Assembly (NCBI GenBank): GCA_033557685.1
Contig: JAWQRN010000338.1
Span: forward strand, 1 to 31,193
DNA: 31,193 bases
Direction of reading: 5' to 3'
Origin: Sperchopsis tessellata
Taxonomy: Eukaryota > Arthropoda > Insecta > Coleoptera > Hydrophilidae
Shown: positions 19,001 to 30,799 of the stretch, in pieces
How the letters are laid out: the number at the start of each line of letters is the position of its first letter
How positions within the stretch are numbered: the stretch's first letter is position 1
Notes under the pieces: model-generated
The model's input: only the letters and a program-made list of their open reading frames with translations
Databases searched by the model: none
What the model was told of the DNA's origin: nothing
Made by a program: the position numbers and the translations under genes

Positions 19001-21019
19001 TGTTACAATGTAGAAATATGATTTTTAAGAATTTAGCCTTCTTCACCAATCAAACTACCTAATTGCAACTATTATTATTTTTTTTTTATAGCAATGGCTA
19101 GATTACACTATATTTCAAGGGTATCCATTTCTTTTTTCAATTTTACATAAATATACTACTGCTGAAAATTAGATAAATTTATATTAGTTGTTTGAAATCA
19201 CTTTTCATTTTAGAATTGAATAAAAAATTCGAAACTTGGGTGTTTTATGAAAATTAATTTGTATTTTGTACTATGTTTTGGAACACATGAATGTTTAAAA
19301 ATATTTTTGTCATGTCCTTGTTAGCTGGTGGACTGCCAAGAAAATATGAAAAAATCTTCTGGGCCCAGGTTTATTTTTTAATTGATTATTACAAAATTCA
19401 TCCAATGGGCATTTACTCTAGTGTAGTGTACAACTAGTTTGTTGATCTTAAAAATGACAAAAATTGTTTACCTGTAGGTTTGATCCCCTCGAGGGCTGTT
19501 AATAAATGATATATCAGTGGGTAACCGTGAAAAAATTTTAAGAACTAGTTTAAGAAGTTCTATTATCATTTGTGGAGAAGAGGAAACTAATATAGCAGTG
19601 GTCATATATGCCCACCATGAGAGTCTAGCTGATAATGAAAAATATCGTACTATTAACTTGTCTTGTTGCCTCACAAATTTAAAATTGATATAATTACAAT
19701 TGTTTCTTTTATAGTCCTCTGTTGTTGCTTTTTCAACTTATAGTAAGGATTATAATCGCAAAACACCCATTTTAGGGTTCCTTGAAACAGATTGGGCCAT
19801 TTTGGGCATTACATCTAACTGTATGTATATTTATGTGTTGTTTGTGTACATGATAATTTAAAAGAGCGATATTTTATAAATGTGAGTTTTGGAGTATACC
19901 AGTTGATTTTAGGATATGTAGCTGAATCGGAAGTGCTACTTTCAAGGGTAAAAATTTCGTTTTTCTCATCTAAAATGGAAAGTGTGTTGGTATTGCACTT
20001 TTTTTAAGAAAAAACCAAATTTACTTATTGGATAATTCACCAACTTATAACGAAAGAATCATGATAATTGCATTAAAAATAGTAGAGTTATGCTATTTTA
20101 TATTAAAATGTTAACCAATGGATTAGACAATGATAGGTATACACTGCCTGCAATCTATCAATGGGTTGACAGATTTTAAAAATTTAAATAGAAAATGCAG
20201 TTTTTTAATTAAGTTATGTACATTCTATTAACTAGAAGTATTATTTTTTACGTATTATATGTTTGGCTTTAAGCTTTATTGTCATTTGGGTGTACAAGTT
20301 TATTCTACCCTAAGTAAAGTTATATTATGTTAATAAATCTTTGCTTTCTAATTTCTTTTTCCATCTTTCACCATTACTATATTATTTATTTTTAAGTACA
20401 TAACAATGTTCTTCATTAGATTACCAAAAGGGTTCATAATAAGGAAATAGAATAACTTTTGTGCATTTTGGTATTGTATATTATAAAATATAAGGCAATT
20501 GTAAGGATTCCTATTTAAATATAAGTCAATTTTTTTCCATATGTATTACTCTGACTGACCATTACTTATTTACATGGGTCAAAACAAACAAAGGGTAATC
20601 AAATATTGTTTGATTATACCTCTACATTCTGGGGGTTGTAAAGTTTAAAACAGATGAACATAATTAATAACTATGTAGAAATACCTATAAACAATCATTC
20701 TCATTTACCCTAACATTTTTAATATCAAAATTCACATAATTATTAACCTAGTGGTTGTTGTGAATCTTTACCTGCATTTCTGTTTCATTCTTCAGATTTT
20801 TTGATAACTAGTTTTGTAAGTTCTTTTAAACCCCAATTTGTGGTACAGATTGACTATAGATTTAACTTTGGTTAAAACATCTACTTTCCGATTTTGTCTA
20901 AAATAGTACGTATTCGGCTAGTTTGTGTAATATTTTTGTTAGAACTTGGAATATTTTTATTGCTAAGCATATATTAATTACTAATTAATATACTATTTTT
21001 ATTGTTTTGTTTGTTTCAG
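16092..21019 (+). other. First intron of CLASP (4.9 kb)
   Basis: Runs from GTGAGT to the pyrimidine-rich acceptor tttgtttgtttcag. Very AT-rich. I see no coding gene, RNA gene or recognisable mobile element in it. The open frames near 17980-18192 and 19468-19674 (minus) do not resemble known proteins. It may hold regulatory elements that cannot be recognised here. Confidence 0.45.
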
Positions 21020-21221
21020 CATAGCCAGAATGGCATATTCATGTCCAAGGGACCTAGATGGCTTTTTCCCACACCTTGCTAAGCCGGACACTAAGTTCCG
21101 GCAGCAACTTGGTGTCGATTTGTTGGCTTTCCTGGCAGAGCCTTCAAATTCAATTACGTGCCAGGACATTGGACAGCTTGTTGATGGATTAATACCTTGG
21201 ATGCAAAGCAGTAATTATAAG
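21020..21221 (+). CDS. CLASP: CLASP (CLIP-associating protein) first coding exon
   Basis: CLASP proteins bind microtubule plus ends and the lattice through TOG domains and promote rescue; the fly gene is chromosome bows (Orbit/MAST). After the acceptor at 21019 come ten untranslated bases and ATG at 21030. The 64 codons begin MAYSCPRDLDGFFPHLAKPD, continue LLAFLAEPSNSITCQDIGQL and end VDGLIPWMQSSNYK at an AAG|GTAAGC donor in phase 0. The patterns LDGF, 'SNSI.C.DIG.L.DGL.PW...SN.K' are those of the first helices of the N-terminal TOG domain of insect CLASP. Later exons lie past a second intron longer than 9.9 kb. Confidence 0.85.
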
Positions 21222-22622
21222 GTAAGCATTTTATTTTAACTGTACACTATATTTTTTTCAAATGTTATTAATTGAGCACTTAAACTAGTCACTTACTTGT
21301 TCTGATAAGGATACGGTTCCTTCTTCAGACTGTCAGGTCTTGATGGTGGTGAGAGACAAACTGCTTGTTTTAGTACTGAATGTAGTAGGCTTCCTGGGTT
21401 ATTATTTCATCCGCTGTGCAAGGGACGTTTTCAAGGCGTTGAAGTAACATCATTCACCTTGTTTTGTGCCTGCTTATTTAAATTTATTCTTGAATTATGA
21501 CATTTTTGTGGATATTTTGTTTGTGTTTGATTTCCGTTATATTATGTATAGTGTTCATTGAGTGTTTATAATCTATGAGGTATTGTGCTATAATGTTGAA
21601 TGATAGATGTGTGAGTTTTGGTATACCTGGAGATCTGTTTTTTTTTGTAAAATATTCTCTGGGTTTTCAGATCTCAAAATGTTACATGGGGATTTTGGAA
21701 ATGTGTTGTTTTGTTTCTATTAGGTCTCCAGGAGTTGAATGTGTTAATAACTGTTCTAAAGGTAATTTTGGTGTAACATTGTTTATAACAGTTTATGTGA
21801 AAGTTAACCAGGTGATATTGTCAGTTGCCATGTGTTTATGTTTTTTTTTAAGTATATTAGATTTGTTATTGTGTTTTTGGGGTAACTACTGTTTGTTGCT
21901 ATTTACTCTATTGTTTTAAGTTATTTCTAATATGCTTGTTGTATGAAGGGAACGGTATTTAATTTGTTTAGGAGTGAATTGAAATAGGCCAAGTTGTGTT
22001 GGTTAGGGTGATTGAATGAGTTATGTATGATAGCGACTGTCGGTTTTCGGGATATTTTGAGTTATAAATTTGAGGTTTTATTATTTTTTGTTCATGGTAA
22101 TTTATAGAGTTGTTTTTTTTTCTAATTATATTCATTCTGAATAGTATATGTATTAGAGAACACTTGCAAAACAAATAAATGAAAAAATATTAAAGTCAAA
22201 AGAATGCTGTGAAAAACTTAAAAAAGTTTTTCTGATGTTACATTTGTTGTGATCTGCCATACTCTGATTAAGTGTTATATGTACAAACAAATCATTTTTA
22301 CTCACCAAACCGAATGAAAGAAACTTATAAATTAAATTTTGAATAATGTGGAAATATCCCAATAAAATGTTTATTTCAAGAAGTCTTCTCTTTTTTGCTT
22401 AGCTAGGAAGGTTTTTCATTTAATAAATACAAGGCTATATTTTATTATCACCTCTACACATAAATCTGACTGACAAAAATACCGTACTCTGACAGTAATT
22501 CATTAACAAGGTAATATTTAACTAGCTTTAGGGCAAAAGAATACCGGGTGTAAATGAAAATAATCTCGTCTCTATTTCTGATATTAAGTTTTGAAATAAA
22601 TTTATGAAATGTGAACGGTTTA
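21222..22622 (+). other. Start of CLASP intron 2, no gene seen
   Basis: Intronic from the donor at 21222. A T-rich frame at 21575-21919 encodes a hydrophobic, low-complexity product without relatives that I know and is judged spurious. The stretch near 21300-21480 is somewhat less AT-rich and could be an unrecognised repeat. Confidence 0.45.
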
Positions 22623-23005
22623 CAGTAGGACTGTTGACGAATACCGGTTTTTCCAGTAACCTGTTTTCGTCACCACCGAAAACTGCTTGTTTTAATTTGT
22701 CGAAATCCTAACATTGGTTATGAAAACCGACCGAATTTTGGTTGTGAAAACCGACCGAAACCGCGATTTTGAAAACCGACCGAAAACAGCGGTTTTGAAA
22801 ACTACCGTAAACCGCGGTTTTAAAAACCGGTTATAGAAACCGCGGTTATGAAAACAAACCGAAACGCGAGGTTTTGAAAACCGGTCACGGAAACCGAGTT
22901 TCTGAAAATCGGGTATCGGTCATGATCGGTTCCTGTAATTATCGAATACCGGTTACTTTCGGTCATGACCGGTGTGCGGTGGGCAGTTTCATATTCGACA
23001 GCACT
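22623..23005. mobile_element. hAT-like MITE with dense AACCGG-type repeats
   Basis: The left end has taggactgttgacgaata (from about 22626) and the right end, reverse-complemented, tagtgctgtcgaatatgaa, an imperfect inverted repeat of the TAG.GCTG form common in hAT elements. The interior is packed with variants of gaaaaccggt, aaaccgcggttt and gaaaaccgaccg. No open frame is present. No 8-bp target duplication is recognised, so the class call is weaker than for the element at 28055. Confidence 0.6.
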
Positions 23006-24092
23006 ATCTTTGTAACACTTCCTGTTTTTTGTTTTTTCTGGAAATTATCATAACGTTTGATTTTTAAAAAGCCCACTTTATATATTTCTGCATTTTCGAG
23101 AGAAAATTCTAAAGTCGTTCACTTACTGTGACTTTTTGCAATATTTTGACTATTTTTTAGTTTAGAAAAATGTCTTTGGAATCCCCATGAAAGCTTGCTA
23201 TTCCCTATTTACATAAATTCAATATTTCAGGAATACATTTTTTAGGTGTATTTTTTTGGAATTAAATTTTTAGGTGTATTTTTTTTCAAATGAAATAGTA
23301 GTGGCTCAATGGGTTATTAAAATAAATATTCTTTGCAAATTCAACATTAACAACAATTATCAAATTTGTTTAGTACTTTCAGCTAGCCACGAGAAATAAT
23401 AATAGTTTCAAAGTAAATTAAATTCTATGCAAATTCAAAACATAAATCAAACTAAATCCAGAAAAGAATAAAATGATAAAACATATTTAAGAAAATATAT
23501 CTAAAATGATACGCAACGACAGTATTTCAAATAAATGAGTAACTTCATAGAAATATCAACTTCGAATAAATAGCAGTACACAGTACACAGAAAATAATTA
23601 TTCTCAAAATTTTGTAAGACTTTATTTAATATAGTAATCACAGCTAATCTTTAATTGTTTTTTCCCTGTTAGTGTAGTTTGTTTAAAATCTAACACAAAA
23701 ACATAAGAACAATGTCAAGAAGTTTCCAGAATATAGGAATATGAATATGCATTTAGACTTTGCTCTTAATTTTAAAAACGTAAAAATATATATGTGTGCC
23801 ATTTAAAATCGAAAATTACGATAATTTCTAGAGAAATCAAAAGTGATAATGCAGTTTTTTTTCTAGTTTAAGGAATTTAAATTTGTCTTAGTATAAATTT
23901 ATAATTATATACCAAGCTGGTCTTCAGCACAAGTTGTTCATAATTCTTTCTTAATATTTTCTTGTAACGAATAATGGTGTAAACTAATGAACTTTCACAA
24001 AGTCATGATGCAACGTTACGATGGAATCCCAGACCTACAAGTCATTGGGTTCTCAATTTAAAATTGCATTGTTTCTAAAAAATATGTACATA
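23006..24092. other. Intronic stretch, nothing recognised
   Basis: AT-rich sequence in CLASP intron 2. A small local duplication, ttttttaggtgtattttttt (two near-copies at about 23239 and 23265), is the only structure I noticed. Confidence 0.45.
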
Positions 24093-25698
24093 CAGTTGGT
24101 GGCCAAATTATTAGGGACAGCACTCAGTTTCTTGTATTTTCAAGTTTGACTGATTTTTTTGAATACATAATTGGTTGTAGGTCTCGTAGGTATTATTATT
24201 TATGTATTATCCTCGTAAAAGTAATATGTGCATCAACAAAAATCTAATAAAATTAATCTCGGTATTTAGTGATGCAACCATTCGCTGCAATTATAGCTTA
24301 TATACGTCGGGGCATGCTCTCTATACAGATTTTTGCATTCTGTTGAAGTTCGGTATTGTGATGCCATTCTCTGATGATAACTGGCGCTTGGTGGTGGTCA
24401 CTTCCTTGGCGATCGCCTGCTTGGTGAGTTCCCACATGTTCTATATGGGGTTCATGTCAGGTGAGTTCCCCGGCCAGGGCAAAACTGTATGTTTTTCTCG
24501 GCTAGGAATGCAGTAACACTCCTGGCTTTGTGGCATGGTGCCGAATCGTGCATAAAAGTGTACTCTTCATCACCAGGGAACCATTCTTCAAACAGTGGCA
24601 GTAGCTGAGTTTCCAGTACGAGCTTGTACTGGTCTTGCCTTATGGTCCCTTTCACGGTGTGTAGGCGCCCCATACCCTTGGCTGAGATTACAGACCACAC
24701 CATAATACTAACCGGGTGTTTAACACTCTCCACAAGGCAGTCCGGATGGAACTACTCTCCAGGGCGTCATCGGACGTATGAACTTTTGTCGACCAAAATC
24801 TGAAATGTTGTTTCGTCCGAGAAGCATACCTGTAAAATATTACAATAATCATAAAAAATTCACTGTATTTAAATTAGATGTTCTCATTCGACTCCAGTAT
24901 GCAACAGTCATATTCCGGTGTTGTCTGGTCCATTGCAGTCGCTTCTTTTTCATGGCCTCAGTGAGGGGTGGTTTTTTGATAGGCCTACGACCGATCAAGC
25001 TTTTCGGCCAACCGCCTCCGAACTGTCCTTTTGGAAACTTCAATTCCTTCGTCGTTTATCATCGTACTTAGATGGGAGACACTTTTTTTACGATTTGCGA
25101 GGCAGATATCCCTGATTTTACGATTGGTACGAGGACTGGTAATCCTTTTCCTGCCACATTTCCCTACGCGGCCCGCTGCCAGGGGCTTGTTTTGATCCAG
25201 CTTTATTTTGATGCGGTTGACGACAGACTTCGAAACACCTGCAATAGTTGCTATGTCTCTCTGGGAATGTGTGGAATGAAATAATAATGTTTGTATCTCT
25301 GTACATTTTCTTGGGGACGTGTCTGAAAGCCTTGCCCATACTAAACATTAACAATTTTGAGGTTATCATGGTATACTGTTGCACGAAAATGAAATTCGCT
25401 CATAAAATTCAGCAACAGTAATTTATAAGAAACATTACTTACGTTTTGATTATTTGGGACAAGAAAAACTCGCGAGAAATGATTTGAAAATGTTTTATAC
25501 CACCTCGCTACAACAGTTTTTAACAAACGACAACCAAATGAGAAGTCGCCTCACATATCAAAAAATGATAATAATGATACCAGCAGCAATATCAAATAAA
25601 ACAACCTCATGAAAACCAATTTGTTCGCTCGGAAAAAGAATTTGTACTAGAAAATCCATAAATATAAGTACTGTCCCTAAAAATTAGGCCACTCACTG
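24093..25698 (-). mobile_element. Tc1/mariner transposon, full length, inactive
   Basis: The left end starts cagttggtggccaaatt and the right end, reverse-complemented, starts cagtgagtggcctaatt. The inverted repeat of about 32 bases runs through a shared ttagggacag. Both sides are flanked by TA (24091-24092 and 25699-25700), the Tc1/mariner target duplication. Length (1606 bp) is the usual Tc1 size. The single transposase gene on the minus strand is broken. It sits in CLASP intron 2, opposite to the host gene. Confidence 0.9.
24253..25339 (-). pseudogene. Tc1-family transposase (DD34E), broken
   Basis: The start is MGKAFRHV at 25339. After a frameshift the paired-like helix-turn-helix DNA-binding part appears (RDIATIAGVSKSVVNRIKIK, then the GRKRITSPRTNRKI linker). 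The catalytic domain follows in other frames: VCFSDETTFQILVDKS (first Asp), FMHDSAPCHKARSV (second Asp), PGNSPDMNPI followed by TAG where the catalytic Glu of the DD34E triad belongs. The C-terminal KICIESMPRRI segment is still readable. About 66 extra bases lie between YWSR and VCFSDE. At least four frame breaks exist, so no active enzyme is made. Confidence 0.88.
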
Positions 25699-26899
25699 TA
25701 TTTAAATAATTCGAGATAACATAACATAGTGAGGTATTGATACATCTTTCCAGAATGTCAATTATTAAGATTAAGATCATTTAGGAAATAACCTGTATAA
25801 TAAGGTATGTCTTAGTTGTTTTTTCAGATGTATTAAGTAAATTTTATCTTTCCTAAAGCGACAAACTCAATATTTGGTTCCCCTTCCCCAAGTATAATGA
25901 ATTGTAATAGCGATCTATTTTTTAAGAGAATACTTTTCTATATTCCTCGTTATTTAGGAAGTTCAAAAGTTCTTCTGACACTCGTCTCTTTCGGAACCCT
26001 ATTCCGAGTAATGTGTTTTGGCGCGGATTTGCTAAAACTACATTTTGTCAAATGTATATTACGACTTAGTTGCGGGCCAGCTTCATAATTTTTAATTTTC
26101 GAGACGTTTCCACAGGCGATATCTCGTTCTAGAACGTATACTTGCAGTATATCAACACAGACTTATAACATAAAAGGAAGACGCGCTGTGGACCTTTAGG
26201 TTCAGTGACGGATTTTGGTGTAATGATTTTGTTTGTTAATAAAGTGCTTAAACTGGCTCGATTTTTATTTGTGAATTCCGTAAAACGTAGCAATATTGAA
26301 TTCGGTAGGGTATAGACGTTCTATTAGTTTAGGTAAAAACTGTATGTAGTAGCGCGAAGAAAAGGGGAGAGTATTTTTTTTATAATAGTCTAGATGTCAC
26401 GCAATCATAAAGCGATCGTTAAAGACTGACAATACAACGGAATGAGATGTAGATTTTAGATTTATCTGCAACTATTATACAACCTGAAAATCCTACCTTA
26501 CGTTTTATCGTTACTTACATCTATAGCCTATAATTTTAATTTCTGATTAGCAAAAATATCAGTAGTATGTGTGATTTATGACGGAGGTGTATACAAGCGT
26601 TCTCAAAAAGCTCAACAAAAATATTTTTCAAACAACTATGCATTATTTAAAATATTCAACTTTACAATTCGATGTCCTCATTGTTTTAACCTACCAAACT
26701 CTTGAAAAAAACGGCAAGAAAGGCAAAATTCGGCGGTATCATTTACTAAACAATAATGAATAAATTTAATCGAAATGTATACAAGGTTTGATAGCACGCA
26801 TAAGAAAGAAAATACTGGCACTTTTCATTTATCGTACGAGTTGCGTTCACGAATCGTCATACGATAAGAGTATGTACTTTAATTGGGCGTCATATTTCC
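25699..26899. other. Intronic stretch, nothing recognised
   Basis: CLASP intron 2. Open frames at 25897-26088 and 26578-26763 have no recognisable features. No mobile element ends were found. Confidence 0.4.
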
Positions 26900-27680
26900 A
26901 TATTTATGGTACACAAGCGCCTTTTTGCCCATGCGAACGTATTTTGTATCTATTGTAACTGCTCGACCTCGACAGGTACCACTTCTTCACTTGTACCAGC
27001 CTTCTCTGGCACAGGTTCCTCCGTTTGCTGAACTTCTTCTGAGCAGGCTGTTCTGTCTCTCTCATGATATCACCATATTTTTTTACAGTCAGTTTCCACA
27101 TCTATTTGCTTTTAAAGTCTTCATGATTATGGTTGTGGTAATAAGGTTGCTGCACATATTGCTGTTACAGACTAGGGGTTCCCCAGGTTAACCTACTCAT
27201 TGCATTACAGTTTTACCAATGTTATGTCACTGGTGGTTTGTTCTCCAGAAGGACACCCAGTCCAGAAGTTCATTTTTCTTCACTGTTCCTAGTTTGATAT
27301 TTTCCCAATCATTTTTAACTGCTCATGAAATAACCGGTACACTAATCTCTTCTGCAAGTCCAGGGGATGGTTGAGCTTCTTTTTGTGGTGCTATTAAGTC
27401 AGGTGGGTTTAGGAAAACTTTGTCAATACCTAACCAGTTCTTAAGTTTTAAGGGAGTTCACTTTATTAACAACCCCATAATTTCAACACAGTTTATTTGG
27501 TGTATCATAAGCGTAAAAGTGTGGCTTTGAAATAGGTAGATAAATTTACTCGACATAAGTGTGGATGTTTAAACGGTTTTAAATCGTTGAACTATATTGA
27601 CTGGGGATGTCTCTGGAGCTCTTCCATCAAATGTAAGTGTCTAAGCTACTGACGAGTGGGTTAGGTTAACCCTTTTAGTC
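26900..27680 (-). pseudogene. Unrecognised protein-coding relic
   Basis: Minus-strand segments look like genuine protein but are separated by stops and shifts. Near 27645-27585 is DGRAPETSPVNIVQRFKTV. Near 27455-27340 are LKLKNWLGIDKVFLNPPDLI, APQKEAQPSPGLAEEISVPV and, after one TGA, AVKNDWENIKLGTVKKNELL then DWVSFWRTNHQ. Near 27155-27080 is QQYVQQPYYHNHNHEDFKSK. Near 27060-26960 there is an acidic frame, VQQTEEPVPEKAGTSEEVVP. The composition (Pro, Glu, Trp, Asp) differs from random AT-rich frames around it. It might be a processed pseudogene or transposon ORF. I do not know the family. Confidence 0.4.
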
Positions 27681-28046
27681 CTGATACAAAGTCGTAGTGT
27701 TAGCTTTGAAAGTTTCTTTTAGTGTCACAATTTTCTCATGTCTATGGAGTATCGCATTTCTCACTTGACGTGATCTGCCCCAAATCTTTATGTTTGATAG
27801 TCTGAAGCTGTCGGACGGATAATGCCGAGAAGTGACACAACCTTAGAGTAATTTAATTCCTAATTCTCATTGGCTTAGCGTATAAGGCAGGGCGGTTGCT
27901 CCAAATTTTATATTTATTAATGAACGAAGAAAACGCAATATATGGAAGCTAACGTTGAAGAACTCATAGAGGTTTATCTGGTTCGGATATGGGTTTTTGC
28001 GACCACCCCAGGTGGATTTATAAATGGGCGAACACAGGTCGAGAAG
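27681..28046. other. Intronic stretch, nothing firm
   Basis: A minus-strand frame near 27820-27685 stays open for about 45 codons (SFRLSNIKIWGRSRQVRNAI onward) and might be an upstream part of the relic at 26900-27680. Otherwise nothing recognised. Confidence 0.35.
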
Positions 28047-28054
28047 ATTTTGAC

Positions 28055-29400
28055 TAGTACTGCTAAAGATAATCGACTACCGATTTTGACATTGGCTGAT
28101 AATTGACTAATCGAAAGAACTAGACAATTGATGTCGACAAGTCGACGGTTAACTAATTGATTTCGATTAGTCGACGGTTTGACTAATCGATTTCAACTAG
28201 TCGAATCAATTAGTTAGTCGATTAGTTGACTGTCGACTTATCTATATCGATTATCTAGTTCTTTCAATTAGTCGATTACCGGCAAATTTAATAACAGATA
28301 GTTGCTACTGCTATAAGTAATTTTAGGGTTTAGTGGTGAAGTAAGTACATATGCAAAATTTATCGAAACAATAATAAGAAAGAGAATATTATATTTAAAA
28401 TAAGGAAGTTGAAACCATCTTTCGGTATAAGATTACTATTTTAAGCTGAATATAATTGAAACTTTTCAAATTAAATTTCAAGATTTAAAACATTACCATT
28501 TAAATATACATATTATTAATAAAATAACCTTAAAATTACATGTATAATTAAAAACGTTAATAAAATAAAAATACAGTATTCTTTTAGAAATAAGGACTTT
28601 CGGTTCATAAGCTAACCATTATTTATATTATCTGAATGGCAATTTAAAAGAAAAAAAACAAAAACATATTTAAAACAAAAAAAATGTGAAACAGTTGTCA
28701 TTGAGTATTTTCAGAAAATACGTCAGTTCGTGAAAAACGATTTAGAAGAATTATAGTCAGTGCTTAATACGTTCTTATTTGAATAATCGATTTTTAGTTA
28801 AATGATCGACTATTACTGAGATATTCGACAAATCCATAATTACATAGATATTCTATTAATAGGTGAATAATCGATTAATCGGCGAATAGATTATCCTCAT
28901 TTGTTAATCTACTTGGTAAAAAAAAACAATAATCGAGAGCACTAGTCTATACATATAAGTGATTTAGAATACATACTATCAATTATAAAGATCACAGAAA
29001 ATAAAACGACAAGAGTTCACTATGGTCATTTTACTTATTCGTAGACAAAAAATATTAGACAAGTGCTAATCAATGTTCAAAAGTTGTTAAAATTTGTTTC
29101 GGGTCAACAAATGGGCTTCATAGTTCATATATTTTCTCCTAAAAATTTGAAGAATTTATAAGTAGGGCTTATTATGTTTCATAATCGATTATTAAATAGA
29201 TAGTCGACTAATCTATTAATACTGCGATAATCAAGGTGACTAATTGATAAATCGATTAGTCGAAGACCGACTTGTCTAATACCGATTAGTTGTAAATCGA
29301 CTATCGATTTTGGTAATCGCGGATATTCGATTAATCGACTAGTCGACTATCACCTTTCGCCAATCGACCAGTCGAAACAAGCCAATAGTCGACAGCAATA
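28055..29400. mobile_element. Non-autonomous hAT element with exact 8-bp target duplication
   Basis: The sequence attttgac occurs immediately left (28047-28054) and right (29401-29408). The left end is tagtactgctaaagataatc and the right end, reverse-complemented, tattgctgtcgactattgg, an imperfect hAT-style terminal inverted repeat. Both subterminal zones (28070-28280 and 29180-29390) are crowded with tcgattagtcga-like palindromes, and a smaller cluster lies at 28780-28890. The centre is AT-rich without a transposase frame. The 8-bp duplication is diagnostic of hAT-type insertion. Confidence 0.85.
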
Positions 29401-29408
29401 ATTTTGAC

Positions 29409-30789
29409 CTTGTTTTCGAAGGAAAGTTTGCTTACCCTTTTGAGCAGACAGGAGAAAGCTCCGGGTAACGAAGGAACATAATTAATTTATTATAGTCAGT
29501 TAATCAGTATACGATATGGATATTTCCAAATTGCACATGTACTCGTAAAACCGGTAGGATTCGAGGACAAGAAAAGGAAGACCGATAATGATATATTACA
29601 AATGTTAAAGCAAAATTACTAATCAGAGAGGGCTGTGTATGTAATTATTTCCAGGTATTTTTTGATAGGTCCCAATATGACTTTCTTTTCACAGCAAATT
29701 CTGTTCATTATCTGCAACTAATGAATATTTAATTCTCTCGTAACACATATCACGGAAGTTATTACAAACTTTAACTTACACAAATGCGTTTCTAGTACTG
29801 TAAATATGCAGGTCCGCGGCATATGGGGACCGCTCGCTCCATTCGACTTTTTCTCATGCGCTAAAATCGGTTCAACGTGAAAGTGATCATGCTGCATAGT
29901 ACGCGAAAACGGTGTCCGCAGTTTCAAAAATAATGACGTGCATTTTGTTTTGGTTTCATTTGTTGGCTGTGGTAACCTAGCAACGGGAGAAATGCACTGT
30001 GTTTTTAATTTCGAGTGTCTCTTGGATCCAAATAGATTTGTATTTTTAGCATGCTAGGTGCTTATGCCGCATGAAATATTCCGAAACACAATCCAGTGCT
30101 AAGCAGGTCCATCGACTCGTGTTTTCTTTGATCTGCCTTATTTTTCTTACACAATCCAAACGACCTAATCGGACCCCTTATTGTAGTTCAGTGAGAAATA
30201 GGACCAAATCGTACGTAAGGTTTTTGTTTTGAGTATTGATTTTGTTTTGGTTCAATTAACCGTCTGCATAATCTTTTGATTTGCCAAATTGCAACCTTCA
30301 CCCATATCGAAATATATTTCCTTTGTATTCCATAAGTGTGAGACGTGGGCGCCGATTAATGTTTGGATGTTTTTCAGCTGTCAATCACGGTTGTACTCTT
30401 CCACATCATTTCAATCTTATATATTTATTGCCACTAATGTAGTTTTATTTTTAGAAAATCATGTAAATGAACAAAAATATAAGTACTTGAAATTACATCA
30501 TTTATAATCTTACATGAATGGCCTTGTTGAACACCAGACTCGTTTTTTTTTAATCGAATATTCCCTGTGATAACCGTTTTTTGTGTTTTCCGCTAACATT
30601 TGCAATTTTGTTATTGTTGTCATGCATAGTGGAGTTTGTTACAATTTCAGATCTAAAGTTTCTAAAAGTTATTCGAACCACATTTTTATTTCATTATTAA
30701 AAAGTGGTATGTCAACTGAACAGTTTACCATTTGTGTATTCTCAGGCTTGACGGGGCAACTTTGGTTATTAATACTGATATTGAAAGAA
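29409..30789. other. Intronic stretch, nothing recognised
   Basis: No gene supported. A less AT-rich patch at about 29800-30000 includes ggtaacctagcaacgg, a poor X-box-like match. Plus-strand frames at 30289-30507 and 30583-30798 do not look like proteins. Confidence 0.4.
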
Positions 30790-30799
30790 GGAAACTAGC

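Noticed and set aside
19468..19674. 68-codon minus-strand frame in CLASP intron 1
   Set aside because: Somewhat protein-like but isolated and not matching any family I know.
21340..21480. Possible second coding exon of CLASP after cttcttcag
   Set aside because: The required phase-0 frame reaches a stop after four codons and shows no TOG-domain pattern.
21575..21919. Plus-strand 114-codon hydrophobic frame
   Set aside because: T-rich sequence giving Phe/Leu/Cys-rich low-complexity protein, with no recognised motif and no splice context for CLASP.
22615..23013. Search for an 8-bp target duplication around the hAT-like MITE
   Set aside because: The flanks (gtttacag and tctttgta) do not match in any reasonable register, so none is claimed.
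29960..29990. X-box-like ggtaacctagcaacgg
   Set aside because: One half-site breaks the RRNRAC rule, and such weak matches are expected many times in 31 kb.
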